64,000 nucleotides of DNA from Thermococcus camini (GCF_904067545.1 NZ_LR881183.1:996277-1060276); one strand, 5' to 3'. Positions 18,173 to 26,662 are shown, numbered from the stretch's first letter. Notes: a model not told the origin generated them from the letters alone. Program-made: numbers and translations.

Positions 18173-18763
18173 CTATTTAACCTTTGTCGCTTCCCACTTC
18201 CTCAAACTCTCCTCAAGTGCCTCCCTAACGGCTTTCCCGATGTTTATCCCCAGCTCCGTTGCCGTTCCCGCCCACTCGATTTCGCCTTCGAAAGCGAAGA
18301 CGCCGATGCCGTCGCTCGTCGTTCCGGTGGCGTTGTAACCGAGCTTTAGAAGGGTGTATGTTTTCGCCTCCGTTGCCGTCATTATCGCGTTGGCCATAGC
18401 ACCGACGGTCAGGCCGTCCTCGATGACAAGGGCAAGGTTTATAGTTCCCAGTTTCCAGGGAGGAGGGACTTCGCCCGCTATTGCAGGGTTCGTTATCCCA
18501 GCCGTGATGTAGGCCCTAACGCTCCCGTTCTTCGCCACCGATAAAACCTTCCCCACGTCAGCGGCCGTCATGAAGCCGACGAAGTTTTTGAGCCCATGTT
18601 CCATCTCAAAGGCATGGCAGTCAGCTTTGTAATCCCCCGCATAATCCTTGTGCACCATCATGAAGAAGAAGCCGTTGGCTTTGGTTAATCCTCCCCTGTA
18701 GGGCGCGTTGCTTAGAGCCAGCATCGGCTCGTTGAAGGGACGTATAAGGTGCTCAAACTCCAT
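18173..18763 (-). CDS. cbiZ: adenosylcobinamide amidohydrolase CbiZ
   Basis: A 196-residue enzyme of the CbiZ family, which removes the aminopropanol arm from adenosylcobinamide to give adenosylcobyric acid, the archaeal salvage entry point. Family segments are ALSNAPYRGGLTKANGFFFM, VGFMTAADVG, AYITAGITNPA and TATEAKTYTLLKLGYNATGTT. CbiB, encoded 8 kb away, rebuilds the arm. It has its own promoter (GGGTTATATTC, about 18785-18795), divergent from moaB, and no copy of the shared 16-nt element. Confidence 0.93.
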   Translation of the reverse strand: MEFEHLIRPFNEPMLALSNAPYRGGLTKANGFFFMMVHKDYAGDYKADCHAFEMEHGLKNFVGFMTAADVGKVLSVAKNGSVRAYITAGITNPAIAGEVPPPWKLGTINLALVIEDGLTVGAMANAIMTATEAKTYTLLKLGYNATGTTSDGIGVFAFEGEIEWAGTATELGINIGKAVREALEESLRKWEATKVK

Positions 18764-18863
18764 GACTCCCTCATCGGCTTCTCAGAATATAACCCTTCCC
18801 GTTAAACGCTTCTGTTTGCTGAAAGGTTATTAAGTTCAGAAACAAGCTTAATCGGGTGGTAAT

Positions 18864-19379
18864 ATGGGAGCGGAGGAACACAAGAGAAGGGCTCCAAAGA
18901 AGTTCAAGTTCGCGGTCATAACTGTGAGCGACACCGCGAGCAGGGGCGAGAAGGAGGATAAGAGCGGGAAGTTCCTCGTTGAGGAGCTTAAAAAGGCCGG
19001 GCATGAGAGGGTGCTCTACAAAATCGTCCCCGACGAGAAGATAGAGATAATTGGCGCCGTTGTCGAGGCCTTTGAGAGGGGAGCTGAAGTTGTCGTTACC
19101 TCCGGCGGAACCGGAATAGCGAGCAGGGACGTTACGATAGAGAGCATTAGGCCATTGTTTGATAAGGAGCTGACGGGATTCGGTGAGATTTTCAGGCTTC
19201 TCAGCTACGAGGAGATTGGAACTGCTGCGGTCATGACGAGGGCAACCGCCGGCATAATCAGGAGCTCGGGAAGGGCGATGGCAATCTTCTGCCTGCCGGG
19301 AAGCCTCGGCGCGGCGAAGACGGGAGTAAAGATCATCCTCAAGGAGGCCGGCCACGTCCTCAAGCACGGGAGGGAGTAA
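18864..19379 (+). CDS. moaB: MoaB/MogA-type molybdopterin protein
   Basis: A 171-residue MoaB/MogA-fold protein that adenylates molybdopterin before metal insertion by MoeA; in Thermococcales the cofactor normally carries tungsten. Motifs are VITVSDTASRGEKEDKSG near 20, VVTSGGTGIASRDVTIE near 77 (molybdopterin site) and the TRATAG and IFCLPGS stretches. GGGTGGTAAT precedes the ATG. moeA lies downstream, separated by a toxin-antitoxin pair on the same strand. Confidence 0.92.
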   Translation: MGAEEHKRRAPKKFKFAVITVSDTASRGEKEDKSGKFLVEELKKAGHERVLYKIVPDEKIEIIGAVVEAFERGAEVVVTSGGTGIASRDVTIESIRPLFDKELTGFGEIFRLLSYEEIGTAAVMTRATAGIIRSSGRAMAIFCLPGSLGAAKTGVKIILKEAGHVLKHGRE

Positions 19380-19424
19380 ACTTAAATCCTCTTAGGGTCT
19401 AAAAAAGGTTGAGAGGTGACGAGT

Positions 19425-19568
19425 GTGGAGAACCTCAATAAGACGAAAGGTGCCTTGGCGGAGCAGGGAGAGGGAAAGCTCAAAGGCATCCGTAAGTTCA
19501 GGGGAATCCTCGGGACGTTTGATGAAAAGACGATACAGTGGGCCATTGAGGAGGCTGAGGAGATTTGA
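19425..19568 (+). CDS. short antitoxin-like protein upstream of VapC
   Basis: A 47-residue frame from GTG 19425 after GAGGTGACGA. It begins VENLNKTKGALAEQ and contains KLKGIRKFRGILGTFDEKT, then an acidic C-terminus ending EEAEEI. Its TGA overlaps the TTG start of the PIN gene (19565-19568). Size, charge pattern and coupling mark it as the antitoxin. The alternative GTG at 19423 is in another frame. Confidence 0.72.
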   Translation: MENLNKTKGALAEQGEGKLKGIRKFRGILGTFDEKTIQWAIEEAEEI

Positions 19569-20023
19569 AAGACGTCGTTTTTATCGATACCTCTATTATA
19601 GTCGAGTACCTTCTGAACGGGCCAAAGGCAGATTTTGCAGAAATCGTTCTAAGTGCTTCTTCGACCAACGTGACCTCGACAATAGTCTATCGCGAATCAC
19701 TCGGGGCACTTGCAATGGCGTTCGGGCGTGAAAAGTTTGGAATAAAAGGCAAGCACAGTCTGCGAAAGTTCATAAGGAAAAATGGGTGGGCCAAATTTGA
19801 GCCAGTTGTGGAAGCATTAGATGGCCTAATCAGAGAGGGCGACATTGTCGTGCTTCAGGATTTCCAGGGCACAAGTGAACTCAGGAGTATCATGAAAAAG
19901 TATCGCTTGATGCCTTCCGACGCTCAAATAGCTCTAACCTGCAAGAACTATGGCATCGAAAAAATAGCCACGTTTGATTCCGACTTCAAGAGGGTCGATT
20001 TTCTAAAAACAATGGGGGTTTGA
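19565..20023 (+). CDS. vapC: PIN-domain toxin (VapC-like) between moaB and moeA
   Basis: A 152-residue PIN protein with FIDTSIIVEYLL at 6-17, YRESLGALAMAF (central glutamate), and the C-terminal MPSDAQIALTCKNYGIEKIATFDSDFKR acidic cluster. TTG is the start, fixed by the four-base overlap with the antitoxin. The C-terminal third resembles the PIN protein at 31029-31481. Its last bases overlap the frame leading into moeA, so the module is transcribed with the molybdopterin genes. Confidence 0.88.
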   Translation: MKDVVFIDTSIIVEYLLNGPKADFAEIVLSASSTNVTSTIVYRESLGALAMAFGREKFGIKGKHSLRKFIRKNGWAKFEPVVEALDGLIREGDIVVLQDFQGTSELRSIMKKYRLMPSDAQIALTCKNYGIEKIATFDSDFKRVDFLKTMGV

Positions 20024-20025
20024 AA

Positions 20026-21216
20026 ATGATGGAGTTCAAGCGCTTAATACCCTACCGCGAAGCTCTAAGGTTACTCCTCGATGACCTGAGTGAGCTTAAC
20101 GAAATTGAAGAGCTTCCCCTGAGCGAGGCTCTCGGAAGGGTTTTAGCTGAGGATATCGTTTCCCCAATTGACAGCCCACCCTTTGACCGCTCCGCCGTTG
20201 ATGGCTACGCTTTAAGGGCAGAGGACACATTCCATGCGAGGGAATACAGCCCGGTCGAGCTTAAGGTGGTTGATGAAATAGTTGCCGGCGAGGAGAGCAA
20301 GGCAAGAGTTGAACCCGGAACGGTGGTAAAGCTTATGACCGGCTCAAAGATGCCAGTAGGAGCAAACGCCGTCCTGATGCAGGAGATGGCCGAGCGTGAG
20401 GGGGACATTATAAGGGTCCTTCGCCCCGTTGCTCCCGGACAAAACGTGGCCTTCGCCGGCGAGGACGTAAAGAAGGGGGAAATAATCCTGCGGAAGGGGC
20501 AGGTTCTAAGGCCGCAGGACCTGGCCCTGCTTAAGAGCATCGGTTTTAGAACCGTTAAGGTCAAGAGAAAGCCCCGCGTCGGGATAATAGTTACCGGCGA
20601 CGAGCTGATTGAGGAGTTTGATGAGGACGCGCTGAAGGCAGGCAAAATCCTCGAAAGCAACTCGGTGATGCTAAAGGGACTTGTAAGGCAGTATTTCGGT
20701 GAGCCAGTCTTCTACGGCGTCCTTCCCGATGACGAGGAAGCCATAAGAGACGCAATAGATAGGGCCAAGAATGAGAACGATCTCGTCCTCGTCACCGGCG
20801 GCTCTGCCTTCGGCGATAAGGACTTCGCCCACCGCTTTGTCAGGCTCATGTTTCACGGCACGACGATAAAGCCCGGAAGGCCAATAGGCTACGGCGAGAG
20901 GGTCTTCATAATGAGCGGTTATCCTGTGGCTGTCTTTGCCCAGTTCCACCTCTACGTCAAGCACGCCCTGGCAAAGCTCGTCGGTGCTAAGAACTACGAG
21001 GTTCGCGTTAAAGCAACGCTCACTGAGAGAATTTCCAGTCAGCTCGGAAGGCGCGAGTTCGTGAAGGTGTGGTACGAGAACGGCAGGGCAAGGCCGATTA
21101 AGAAGAAGGGCAGCGGGATAATAAGCTCGCTCGTGGAGAGCAACGGGTACATAGAAATTCCAGAGGACAGCGAGGGGTACCTAGAAGGGGAGACGGTTGA
21201 GGTTGTGCTGTACTAA
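20026..21216 (+). CDS. moeA: molybdopterin molybdenumtransferase MoeA
   Basis: A protein of 396 residues, full length for MoeA, which inserts molybdate or tungstate into adenylated molybdopterin. Visible are PFDRSAVDGYALRAEDT near 50, GTVVKLMTGSKMPVGANAV near 103, VGIIVTGDELIE and VLVTGGSAFGDKDF (cofactor site), and the C-terminal domain IV. Start is ATG 20026 or 20029, two bases after the VapC stop. Thermococcales use tungsten cofactors in ferredoxin oxidoreductases, so tungstate is the likely metal. Confidence 0.94.
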   Translation: MMEFKRLIPYREALRLLLDDLSELNEIEELPLSEALGRVLAEDIVSPIDSPPFDRSAVDGYALRAEDTFHAREYSPVELKVVDEIVAGEESKARVEPGTVVKLMTGSKMPVGANAVLMQEMAEREGDIIRVLRPVAPGQNVAFAGEDVKKGEIILRKGQVLRPQDLALLKSIGFRTVKVKRKPRVGIIVTGDELIEEFDEDALKAGKILESNSVMLKGLVRQYFGEPVFYGVLPDDEEAIRDAIDRAKNENDLVLVTGGSAFGDKDFAHRFVRLMFHGTTIKPGRPIGYGERVFIMSGYPVAVFAQFHLYVKHALAKLVGAKNYEVRVKATLTERISSQLGRREFVKVWYENGRARPIKKKGSGIISSLVESNGYIEIPEDSEGYLEGETVEVVLY

Positions 21217-21222
21217 ACACCA

Positions 21223-21447
21223 CTACTCCCCGATCAGCTCATTTTTATCCGGCTTTTTTATTATGAGCTTAACATCATCCGGGAAGTCGTCTGGATCAAC
21301 GAGGTTCTCCACTATCTCAAGGGCTTCACTGCGCTCCTTTCTTCTTTCCTCGATAACATCACTGAGAAAATCTGACTTTCCCCATGGGAGAACGGCCCTG
21401 ATTTTTTCTTCTTCATCGTCCCAAGGATCCTTTTTCTGTCTTACCAC
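21223..21447 (-). CDS. small acidic protein of unknown function
   Basis: A frame of 74 codons, probably started at a GTG (21447) after TTAG; TATA AGGTTTATTAGG near 21480 supports a transcript. The protein is highly charged, with a helical IEERRKERSEALEIVENL segment and PDDFPDDVKLIIKKPDK. It resembles antitoxin-like or regulatory small proteins but I recognise no family. It lies downstream of the H/ACA RNA on the same strand and is convergent with moeA. Confidence 0.6.
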   Translation of the reverse strand: MVRQKKDPWDDEEEKIRAVLPWGKSDFLSDVIEERRKERSEALEIVENLVDPDDFPDDVKLIIKKPDKNELIGE

Positions 21448-21508
21448 CTAAATCCCCGGTAGAACTACCACACGAACCTAATAAACCTTACTCCACGGGA
21501 TGTTACGA

Positions 21509-21725
21509 TGCTATGGCCCGCCCGTAACTCCCACCCTCATCGATGCCAGACGGCGGGCTCGGGCGGGCTAACCCAGGCGGGCCGTCTGTGCCCGGTCTGG
21601 GTTTCCCGCGGCCATCGTGCTCCGTAACGCGGAAGGCCCTCCCGCGGGGACCTCGCTGTAAGACCGGGCTGTGGCCCCCGCATCGCACTCCGGTTCATTC
21701 GTCCCCGGAGTCCTCGCGCGGGGGC
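21509..21725 (-). ncRNA. three-hairpin H/ACA guide RNA
   Basis: On the minus strand three hairpins each end in an ANA box. Hairpin 1 (21674-21725) closes with GCCCCCGC/GCGGGGGC and is followed by C-ACA (21670-21672). Hairpin 2 (21590-21669) closes with GCCCGGTCT/AGACCGGGC and ACA (21587-21589). Hairpin 3 (21515-21583) closes with GGCCCGCC/GGCGGGCC and ATA (21512-21514). Each has an internal loop, and hairpins 1 and 3 have an upper ATGA-containing loop suited to a K-turn or K-loop for L7Ae. TATA lies 26 nt before the first base. Pyrococcus has a three-hairpin guide of this type (Pab35). It would direct rRNA pseudouridylation with Cbf5, Nop10 and Gar1. Confidence 0.88.
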
Positions 21726-21746
21726 ATTAACACGTTGAAAAAGAGG

Positions 21747-21757
21747 GTATATAAAGC
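21747..21757 (-). promoter_or_regulatory. TATA element of the H/ACA RNA gene
   Basis: On the minus strand CTTTATATACC, centred about 26 nt before the predicted 5' end at 21725. It lies right after the stop codon of the DUF835 gene, so the RNA has its own promoter. Confidence 0.75.
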
Positions 21758-21761
21758 TGCC

Positions 21762-22865
21762 TCACTCTGTCAGCTTCCTTAGCTGGAAGTAAAGCCTCGG
21801 CTCCAGACTCTCCTTTTCCAGGACAACCACCAAAGTGCCGTTGTTCACGATGGTGAAGTCCCTCAGTTTTGAAATGAACTTCATGAGACTATCCCATGAG
21901 TTGTACACCGTGAGGTACTCAAAACAGTCAATCACTATGATACCATGCTTTCCCGACTTGGCAAACGTCTCGAGGTACTGGTAGGCTATCTCGGTCATCC
22001 TAGCGAGGTTGGTGGGGTTTATTGTGTTCTTGAAAGTGCCCTGGAAGGGTATGGTGGTCACGAAGTAGCACTCCCATCCCTCGGGTATATCCGAGACGTC
22101 CCTGACGAAGGCCAGCACGGGCATGTCGCGGAGTTTCTCCTTGAGCTTCTTGTATTCGTTTATCCCGACAAGGAGTGTACCCGGTTTGAGGTCCGGCTGC
22201 TGGGGGGCCGTTTCTTTTGAGGGCATGAATGTCTTGGATGACGTCAGCTTGACCATCGCCCACACCATGAAGACAATGAGTATCGATGAGAACGTGAAGC
22301 CTATCGCTTCGTACCAGGAGTAGAGGCCAAAGAGGGCTGCTGGGACGAGGTGAACCCCGAACAGAAGTATGCTGATGGAGAGGTATCTGATAGCACTCTT
22401 ATAAATCTCCTCAACTCCCATCAGGAGCAGTCCACCCGCCACCACAAAGACCCCGCTTATCCCAAGTGCCGCCGCGCTCGTGGCCGTCCAGGAGGCATCC
22501 CCCGTGTAGAAGTACACGCCCAGCATGTACACCATGAACGCAACGGGCATAACGGAAAGGATGGTAAGGGTTCTGTGCCTGGCGTTTATGGACTCCTCCT
22601 CAAGGAACTTCACAGAGCCATAGAAAATGAAGCCTGCGAACGTCGAGAGGCACAGGAGTCCCGCCAGCTGGATGGTAACGCTCTGCTGCATCGTAAAGAG
22701 GATCGTTAGGAAATCGAATACCCACGCTATCGAGAACGCCAGGGCAGATTTCCTTCTGTTGCGTAGGTATATTCTGAATATCCACGTCGCGGCCACCGCA
22801 TCCGCGATCAGCACCAGTGCGGCCTCTACTAGCAGGAGTGCCTGGATGCCGTCCAACAACCTCAC
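21762..22865 (-). CDS. seven-helix membrane protein with DUF835 domain
   Basis: A 367-residue protein. About seven hydrophobic helices span residues 5-225, and a soluble DUF835 domain follows, with LKPGTLLVGIN near 240, GIIVIDCFEYLTVYNSW near 318 and a C-terminal LVVVLEKESLEP. DUF835 resembles a RecA/KaiC-like fold without clear Walker residues and is expanded in Thermococcales; its role is unknown, perhaps membrane sensing. It starts 5 bp after the stop of the adenylating enzyme gene upstream and is surely in its operon. Confidence 0.82.
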   Translation of the reverse strand: MRLLDGIQALLLVEAALVLIADAVAATWIFRIYLRNRRKSALAFSIAWVFDFLTILFTMQQSVTIQLAGLLCLSTFAGFIFYGSVKFLEEESINARHRTLTILSVMPVAFMVYMLGVYFYTGDASWTATSAAALGISGVFVVAGGLLLMGVEEIYKSAIRYLSISILLFGVHLVPAALFGLYSWYEAIGFTFSSILIVFMVWAMVKLTSSKTFMPSKETAPQQPDLKPGTLLVGINEYKKLKEKLRDMPVLAFVRDVSDIPEGWECYFVTTIPFQGTFKNTINPTNLARMTEIAYQYLETFAKSGKHGIIVIDCFEYLTVYNSWDSLMKFISKLRDFTIVNNGTLVVVLEKESLEPRLYFQLRKLTE

Positions 22866-22870
22866 CTCAT

Positions 22871-23920
22871 CTATCTGCTGGGCTCACCGAACCCATCCCA
22901 TTTAAACGGTCCCTCCGGTGGAACTCGAAGTGCTGTCTCATCCTCGAATTTGACAACTAAAACTTCAGGTCTGGCGATTATAAATGCTACTCTTCCCCTC
23001 TCCCCATACCGGACTATCCTGTGCACCCCATCCACCAGTTTCATGGGGAACATGAGGGTTGTGGGGTAGTTGGGGTAGTACCAGAACTCCCCGTGGCGGG
23101 AGATTCCAACCAGGTCTCCAAAGAGATAGTATCCATAGAGGGGAATGAGTTTTGTGCCATCGAAGGTGTTAGAGACGTACTCCAGGAAATCCCTGTTTAT
23201 CCCGACTCCACTTATTATCGCAGTCTCAATGGACTCGCTATATGGTTCAAAGAGGGACATCAACGGGGGAGCTGAGCGGACTGTGTTTATCCTGTCTGTC
23301 TCCATGACGCGCTTTGTGTACCTCACCAGTGGATCCAGGATCTTCAGCACAGCCTCGGGGCCTTTCTCGCGGAGGACTTTTTTCAGGCCATCGGTTTCCA
23401 TGCCTATGAAGTAAAGAATCCCCCCGTAGCTCCAGACGAGCTGACTTATCTCGTCCTGGTACCAGCCGTAGGGGCCGTGGGAGATGGCACGCATCTGGTG
23501 GTCATCGTGATAAACGTCCGCCAGCCCGTAGATCTCATCCAGGGCTGCACGCAGGTACGCGTGAAGGGCATCCATGTAGCGGGCGTCCCAGTGCCCGATG
23601 GCCCTCTCACGTGTAGTTCCGGAGGACTGGTAGAAGCGTATTCTACCGCGGTACCCTTCGGGAACAAATTCAAGCCAGTTGGCACGGAGGTAATCCTCGT
23701 CCACCGTAAGGCCCAGGTTGAATATCTCCTCAAAGACCTCAGTGATAGTTCCCTGAAAGATTTCATCGAGGTCTGGCTTCAGCCTCTCAGTGACGTTCCT
23801 CCAGTAGGGAGTTCTCTCAAAATGAAATTCAAATATCTCCCTCAGGTATTCCCGTATCCAGGTTTCCTTAACACCCAGTGGGTGTTCCTGCAGGTTCTCC
23901 AACAGGATTTCATAGTTCAT
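22871..23920 (-). CDS. PaaK/LuxE-like adenylating enzyme, short form
   Basis: A 349-residue protein of the acyl-adenylating group. The ATP loop is YQSSGTTRERA near 104, and LYGYYLFGD near 265 corresponds to the A5 motif. It ends soon after KFEDETALRVPP, so it lacks the mobile C-terminal lid domain and the usual catalytic lysine, as in LuxE-type acyl-protein synthetases. It may activate a fatty or aryl acid for transfer to a protein, but the substrate is unknown. ATG 23920 is chosen because TATA (GCTTTTATACT, about 23942-23952) lies 25 nt upstream. It is divergent from a longer relative at 24041. Confidence 0.75.
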   Translation of the reverse strand: MNYEILLENLQEHPLGVKETWIREYLREIFEFHFERTPYWRNVTERLKPDLDEIFQGTITEVFEEIFNLGLTVDEDYLRANWLEFVPEGYRGRIRFYQSSGTTRERAIGHWDARYMDALHAYLRAALDEIYGLADVYHDDHQMRAISHGPYGWYQDEISQLVWSYGGILYFIGMETDGLKKVLREKGPEAVLKILDPLVRYTKRVMETDRINTVRSAPPLMSLFEPYSESIETAIISGVGINRDFLEYVSNTFDGTKLIPLYGYYLFGDLVGISRHGEFWYYPNYPTTLMFPMKLVDGVHRIVRYGERGRVAFIIARPEVLVVKFEDETALRVPPEGPFKWDGFGEPSR

Positions 23921-24040
23921 ACTGAATGTTTTAACCAAACAGTATAAAAGCTTTTTCAAATCCAATACCGTTTCAATGTAATTAAATAAATGCCAAACAT
24001 TAAATAGGAAAAAGTGCATGTGTAATTGGGTGGATGTTCA

Positions 24041-25324
24041 ATGGGATTAATAGTTGGCAGGGTTGACAGGAGCGGGGTAGAAGATTTCAGGTACACACTG
24101 GAAAAGGCCCTGGAAACGACGGAATTCTGGAAAGAAAGGTTCTCGGGGGTGAACGCAGAGGAAATAACGCCCAAAGACCTGGCAGAATTGACCGACCGGG
24201 TGACCATCGAACCCCACGACCTGTACCGAACCTCCGAGATATGGCCCGACTACATCCGGGATCCCAAGATTTTCTATACCGTGATGAGGACCAGCGGGAC
24301 CACTGGCCGTCCCAAGAGGGTGCCTTACACCCGGGACGACCGCATGAGGAGCGGGCGCCAGCTCGAGCCGTGGATACGGGAGTACATGGATAGAGGCGAC
24401 AGAATCGCGTCGTTCTTCCCTCCGCTTCCCTCGTCATCCGGCATGTTTGCTTTTGGCGGGTTTGAGGCCATCAATGCAAAAACCGCCTACTATCAGGTGC
24501 CCATTCAGTACCTCCTGGACAGAGAGATGCTCCTGCGGGAGCTTCAGGACATAAAGCCAACCTCCATCTTCTGCCTCACAGCGACGGCGTACAACCTCGG
24601 CCTTACTCTGCCCGAGTCCATAAAGAAGGACATACAGACCATAGTCGTCGGCGGCGAAACCCTGACTCCCGAGCTCGCAAGGGCAACTCTGGAGCTGTTT
24701 GAGAACGCAGTGATAATAGATAACTTCGGTTCAACGGAGGATGCGGTAACCGGCTACCGCGTCATCACAAGGAAGAAGGCCACGAAGTTTAACTTTGGGG
24801 AATCCATAGTGGTCCTCAAGGACAGCGGGGACGGCTACGACGACTACAAGCGCATCTACATAACCAAGGTGATGAGGAACGGTGAACTCACCGGACTGCC
24901 GCTCTTCAACTACGACATTGGGGACCTGGCGAGGATCGAGAACGGTGAGGTCAGGAACATCATCCGCATCAAGGACGTCGTGACCCTCGCTGGAGCGAAG
25001 CTCCACATCGATCAGGTGATGGAGATAGTGTACGACCATCCGGACCTCCTTGATTTCGTGATAATATACCACCCGCTCTCGCCCGAAAACCCGAAACCAA
25101 AGGCAACGATACGCATCGCATACGGGGAGAAGAAGCCCGCGGGGATAGAGGAAGAAGTCAGGGAACTGCTCTATGAGGCCAACAATCCCGTCCGGTACGA
25201 GGTGGAAGAGTCCCAGCAGGCGGAACTGGAGATAGTGGCGGTTCCGCTGGAGAAGCTCAGGGCGGACCTCCCGAAGAGGCTCGGAAAAACCAAGAGGATA
25301 TATATAGTGGGAAAAGACCTCTGA
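24041..25324 (+). CDS. PaaK-family adenylate-forming ligase
   Basis: A 427-residue phenylacetate-CoA ligase/coenzyme F390 synthetase-like protein. The ATP loop is RTSGTTGRPKRVPYT near 86-100, then VVGGETLTPELARA, DNFGSTEDAV (A5), YDIGDLARIENGE (A7) and a complete C-terminal lid domain ending GKTKRIYIVG. It should adenylate a carboxylic acid and pass it to CoA or another acceptor. ATG 24041 follows GGGTGGATGTTCA. It is divergent from the shorter adenylating enzyme, so the two may share regulation. Confidence 0.82.
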   Translation: MGLIVGRVDRSGVEDFRYTLEKALETTEFWKERFSGVNAEEITPKDLAELTDRVTIEPHDLYRTSEIWPDYIRDPKIFYTVMRTSGTTGRPKRVPYTRDDRMRSGRQLEPWIREYMDRGDRIASFFPPLPSSSGMFAFGGFEAINAKTAYYQVPIQYLLDREMLLRELQDIKPTSIFCLTATAYNLGLTLPESIKKDIQTIVVGGETLTPELARATLELFENAVIIDNFGSTEDAVTGYRVITRKKATKFNFGESIVVLKDSGDGYDDYKRIYITKVMRNGELTGLPLFNYDIGDLARIENGEVRNIIRIKDVVTLAGAKLHIDQVMEIVYDHPDLLDFVIIYHPLSPENPKPKATIRIAYGEKKPAGIEEEVRELLYEANNPVRYEVEESQQAELEIVAVPLEKLRADLPKRLGKTKRIYIVGKDL

Positions 25325-25411
25325 GCCTCCCCTCCCACTATTTTATTCCGTCGTTGTCACAATGCCGAAAATTTATTTAAGCCTGTTCTCAAATTTTCAG
25401 CGGTGATAGCG

Positions 25412-26662
25412 ATGAATGGGAAAATTATTCACGACGGTATCCACGGCAGCATGAAGCTCACGGGACTCATCCTTGACCTCGTCAAAACCCCCGAGTTCCA
25501 GCGCCTCAGGAATATAAGACAGCTCGGCCTCGCGTACCTCGTTTACCCCGGTGCCAACCACAGCAGGTTCGAGCACTCCCTCGGCGCGTGGAGCATAGCC
25601 CGAAGACTCGCCGCGGAAGTTGGGCTGAGCAAGGATGAAAGCATGCTCCTCCAGGTTGGGGCCCTGCTCCATGACATCGGACACGGGCCTTTCAGCCACA
25701 CGTTCGAGACCATATACAAGCACTACGTTAAAGAGCACGACCACATGCGGCTCGGACAGGATATAGTTCTCGGCAGGGTCAACATAACCGAGAGCGAGAA
25801 CGGCGGCAGGATTCCCGAGATAATTGGAGATTACGGCTATGACTTCGAACCGGCGGACGTGGCCAACCTCATCCTCGGCAAACACGAAAAGCGTTATCTC
25901 GGCCAGATGCTGCACGGCGATGTTGACGTTGATCAGTTAGACTACCTCATCAGGGACGCGCACTACACCGGCGTCGCCCACGGCATAATCGACCTGGAGA
26001 GGCTCATGAAGGTTCTCAGGATTCACGACGGCGAGCTCGTTGTCGATGAGAAGGGCATCGAGGCAGTTGAGGGCATGATGGTCGCCCGCTCCCTCATGTA
26101 CTCCCGCGTTTACTTCCACCACACCGTGAAGATAGCGGAGGGTATGCTTACTAGGGCCCTGGAGTTCGCCCTTGAGGAGGGCCACCTCTGGGACTTCTGG
26201 AAGATGACCGACTGCCGCGTTCTTGTGGAGCTTGAGGATCTCGAGGGCTTCCCCGCAGAGATGGTGCGGCGCGTGAAGTACAGGGAGCTTTACAAGGCCG
26301 CGGTTCTGGCAAACGCCGACGAACTGAGTACCGAGGAAAAGAGGGAGCTGCTGACGGCGTACAGGAACGTCAAAAGGAGGCAGGAGATAGAAAGGGCACT
26401 CGCCGATGCGGTTGGTGCCAGGGAAGGGGAAGTAATCCTGGAGTTCAGCATAGCGGACCTCATGCTCAGCGAGCCGAGGCTTAAGGCAACGGAGATAAAC
26501 GTTCTCCTTGACAATGGCGACCTTCAACCACTGACAAAGGTTACTCCGCTCGCCAACGCCCTGAAAAGGCGCCAGACGCCGCGCTGGGCCGTCCTAATAG
26601 CGTCACCGGGAGAGTACGTACCCAAGCTGCGGGAGACCTGGAGAAAGGTGCTGTTCAGCTGA
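25412..26662 (+). CDS. HD-domain phosphohydrolase (dGTPase/SAMHD1-like)
   Basis: A 416-residue HD-superfamily enzyme. Metal ligands appear as HSRFEHSLGAW near 50, ALLHDIGHGPFSH near 85 and the later aspartate in HGDVDVDQLDYLIRDAHYTG near 170. Order and length match archaeal and bacterial dNTP triphosphohydrolase-like proteins. It may hydrolyse dNTPs or other nucleotides. I start at ATG 25412, since GGTGATAGC precedes it, rather than the GTG nine bases earlier. TATA ATTTATTTAAGC lies about 40 nt upstream. It is convergent with the HTH regulator. Confidence 0.87.
   Translation: MNGKIIHDGIHGSMKLTGLILDLVKTPEFQRLRNIRQLGLAYLVYPGANHSRFEHSLGAWSIARRLAAEVGLSKDESMLLQVGALLHDIGHGPFSHTFETIYKHYVKEHDHMRLGQDIVLGRVNITESENGGRIPEIIGDYGYDFEPADVANLILGKHEKRYLGQMLHGDVDVDQLDYLIRDAHYTGVAHGIIDLERLMKVLRIHDGELVVDEKGIEAVEGMMVARSLMYSRVYFHHTVKIAEGMLTRALEFALEEGHLWDFWKMTDCRVLVELEDLEGFPAEMVRRVKYRELYKAAVLANADELSTEEKRELLTAYRNVKRRQEIERALADAVGAREGEVILEFSIADLMLSEPRLKATEINVLLDNGDLQPLTKVTPLANALKRRQTPRWAVLIASPGEYVPKLRETWRKVLFS

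Noticed and set aside
21509-21725. RNase P RNA or SRP 7S RNA
   Set aside because: I looked for the conserved P4 strands and for the SRP helix 8 and Alu motifs and found none. The three stems with ANA boxes fit H/ACA instead.
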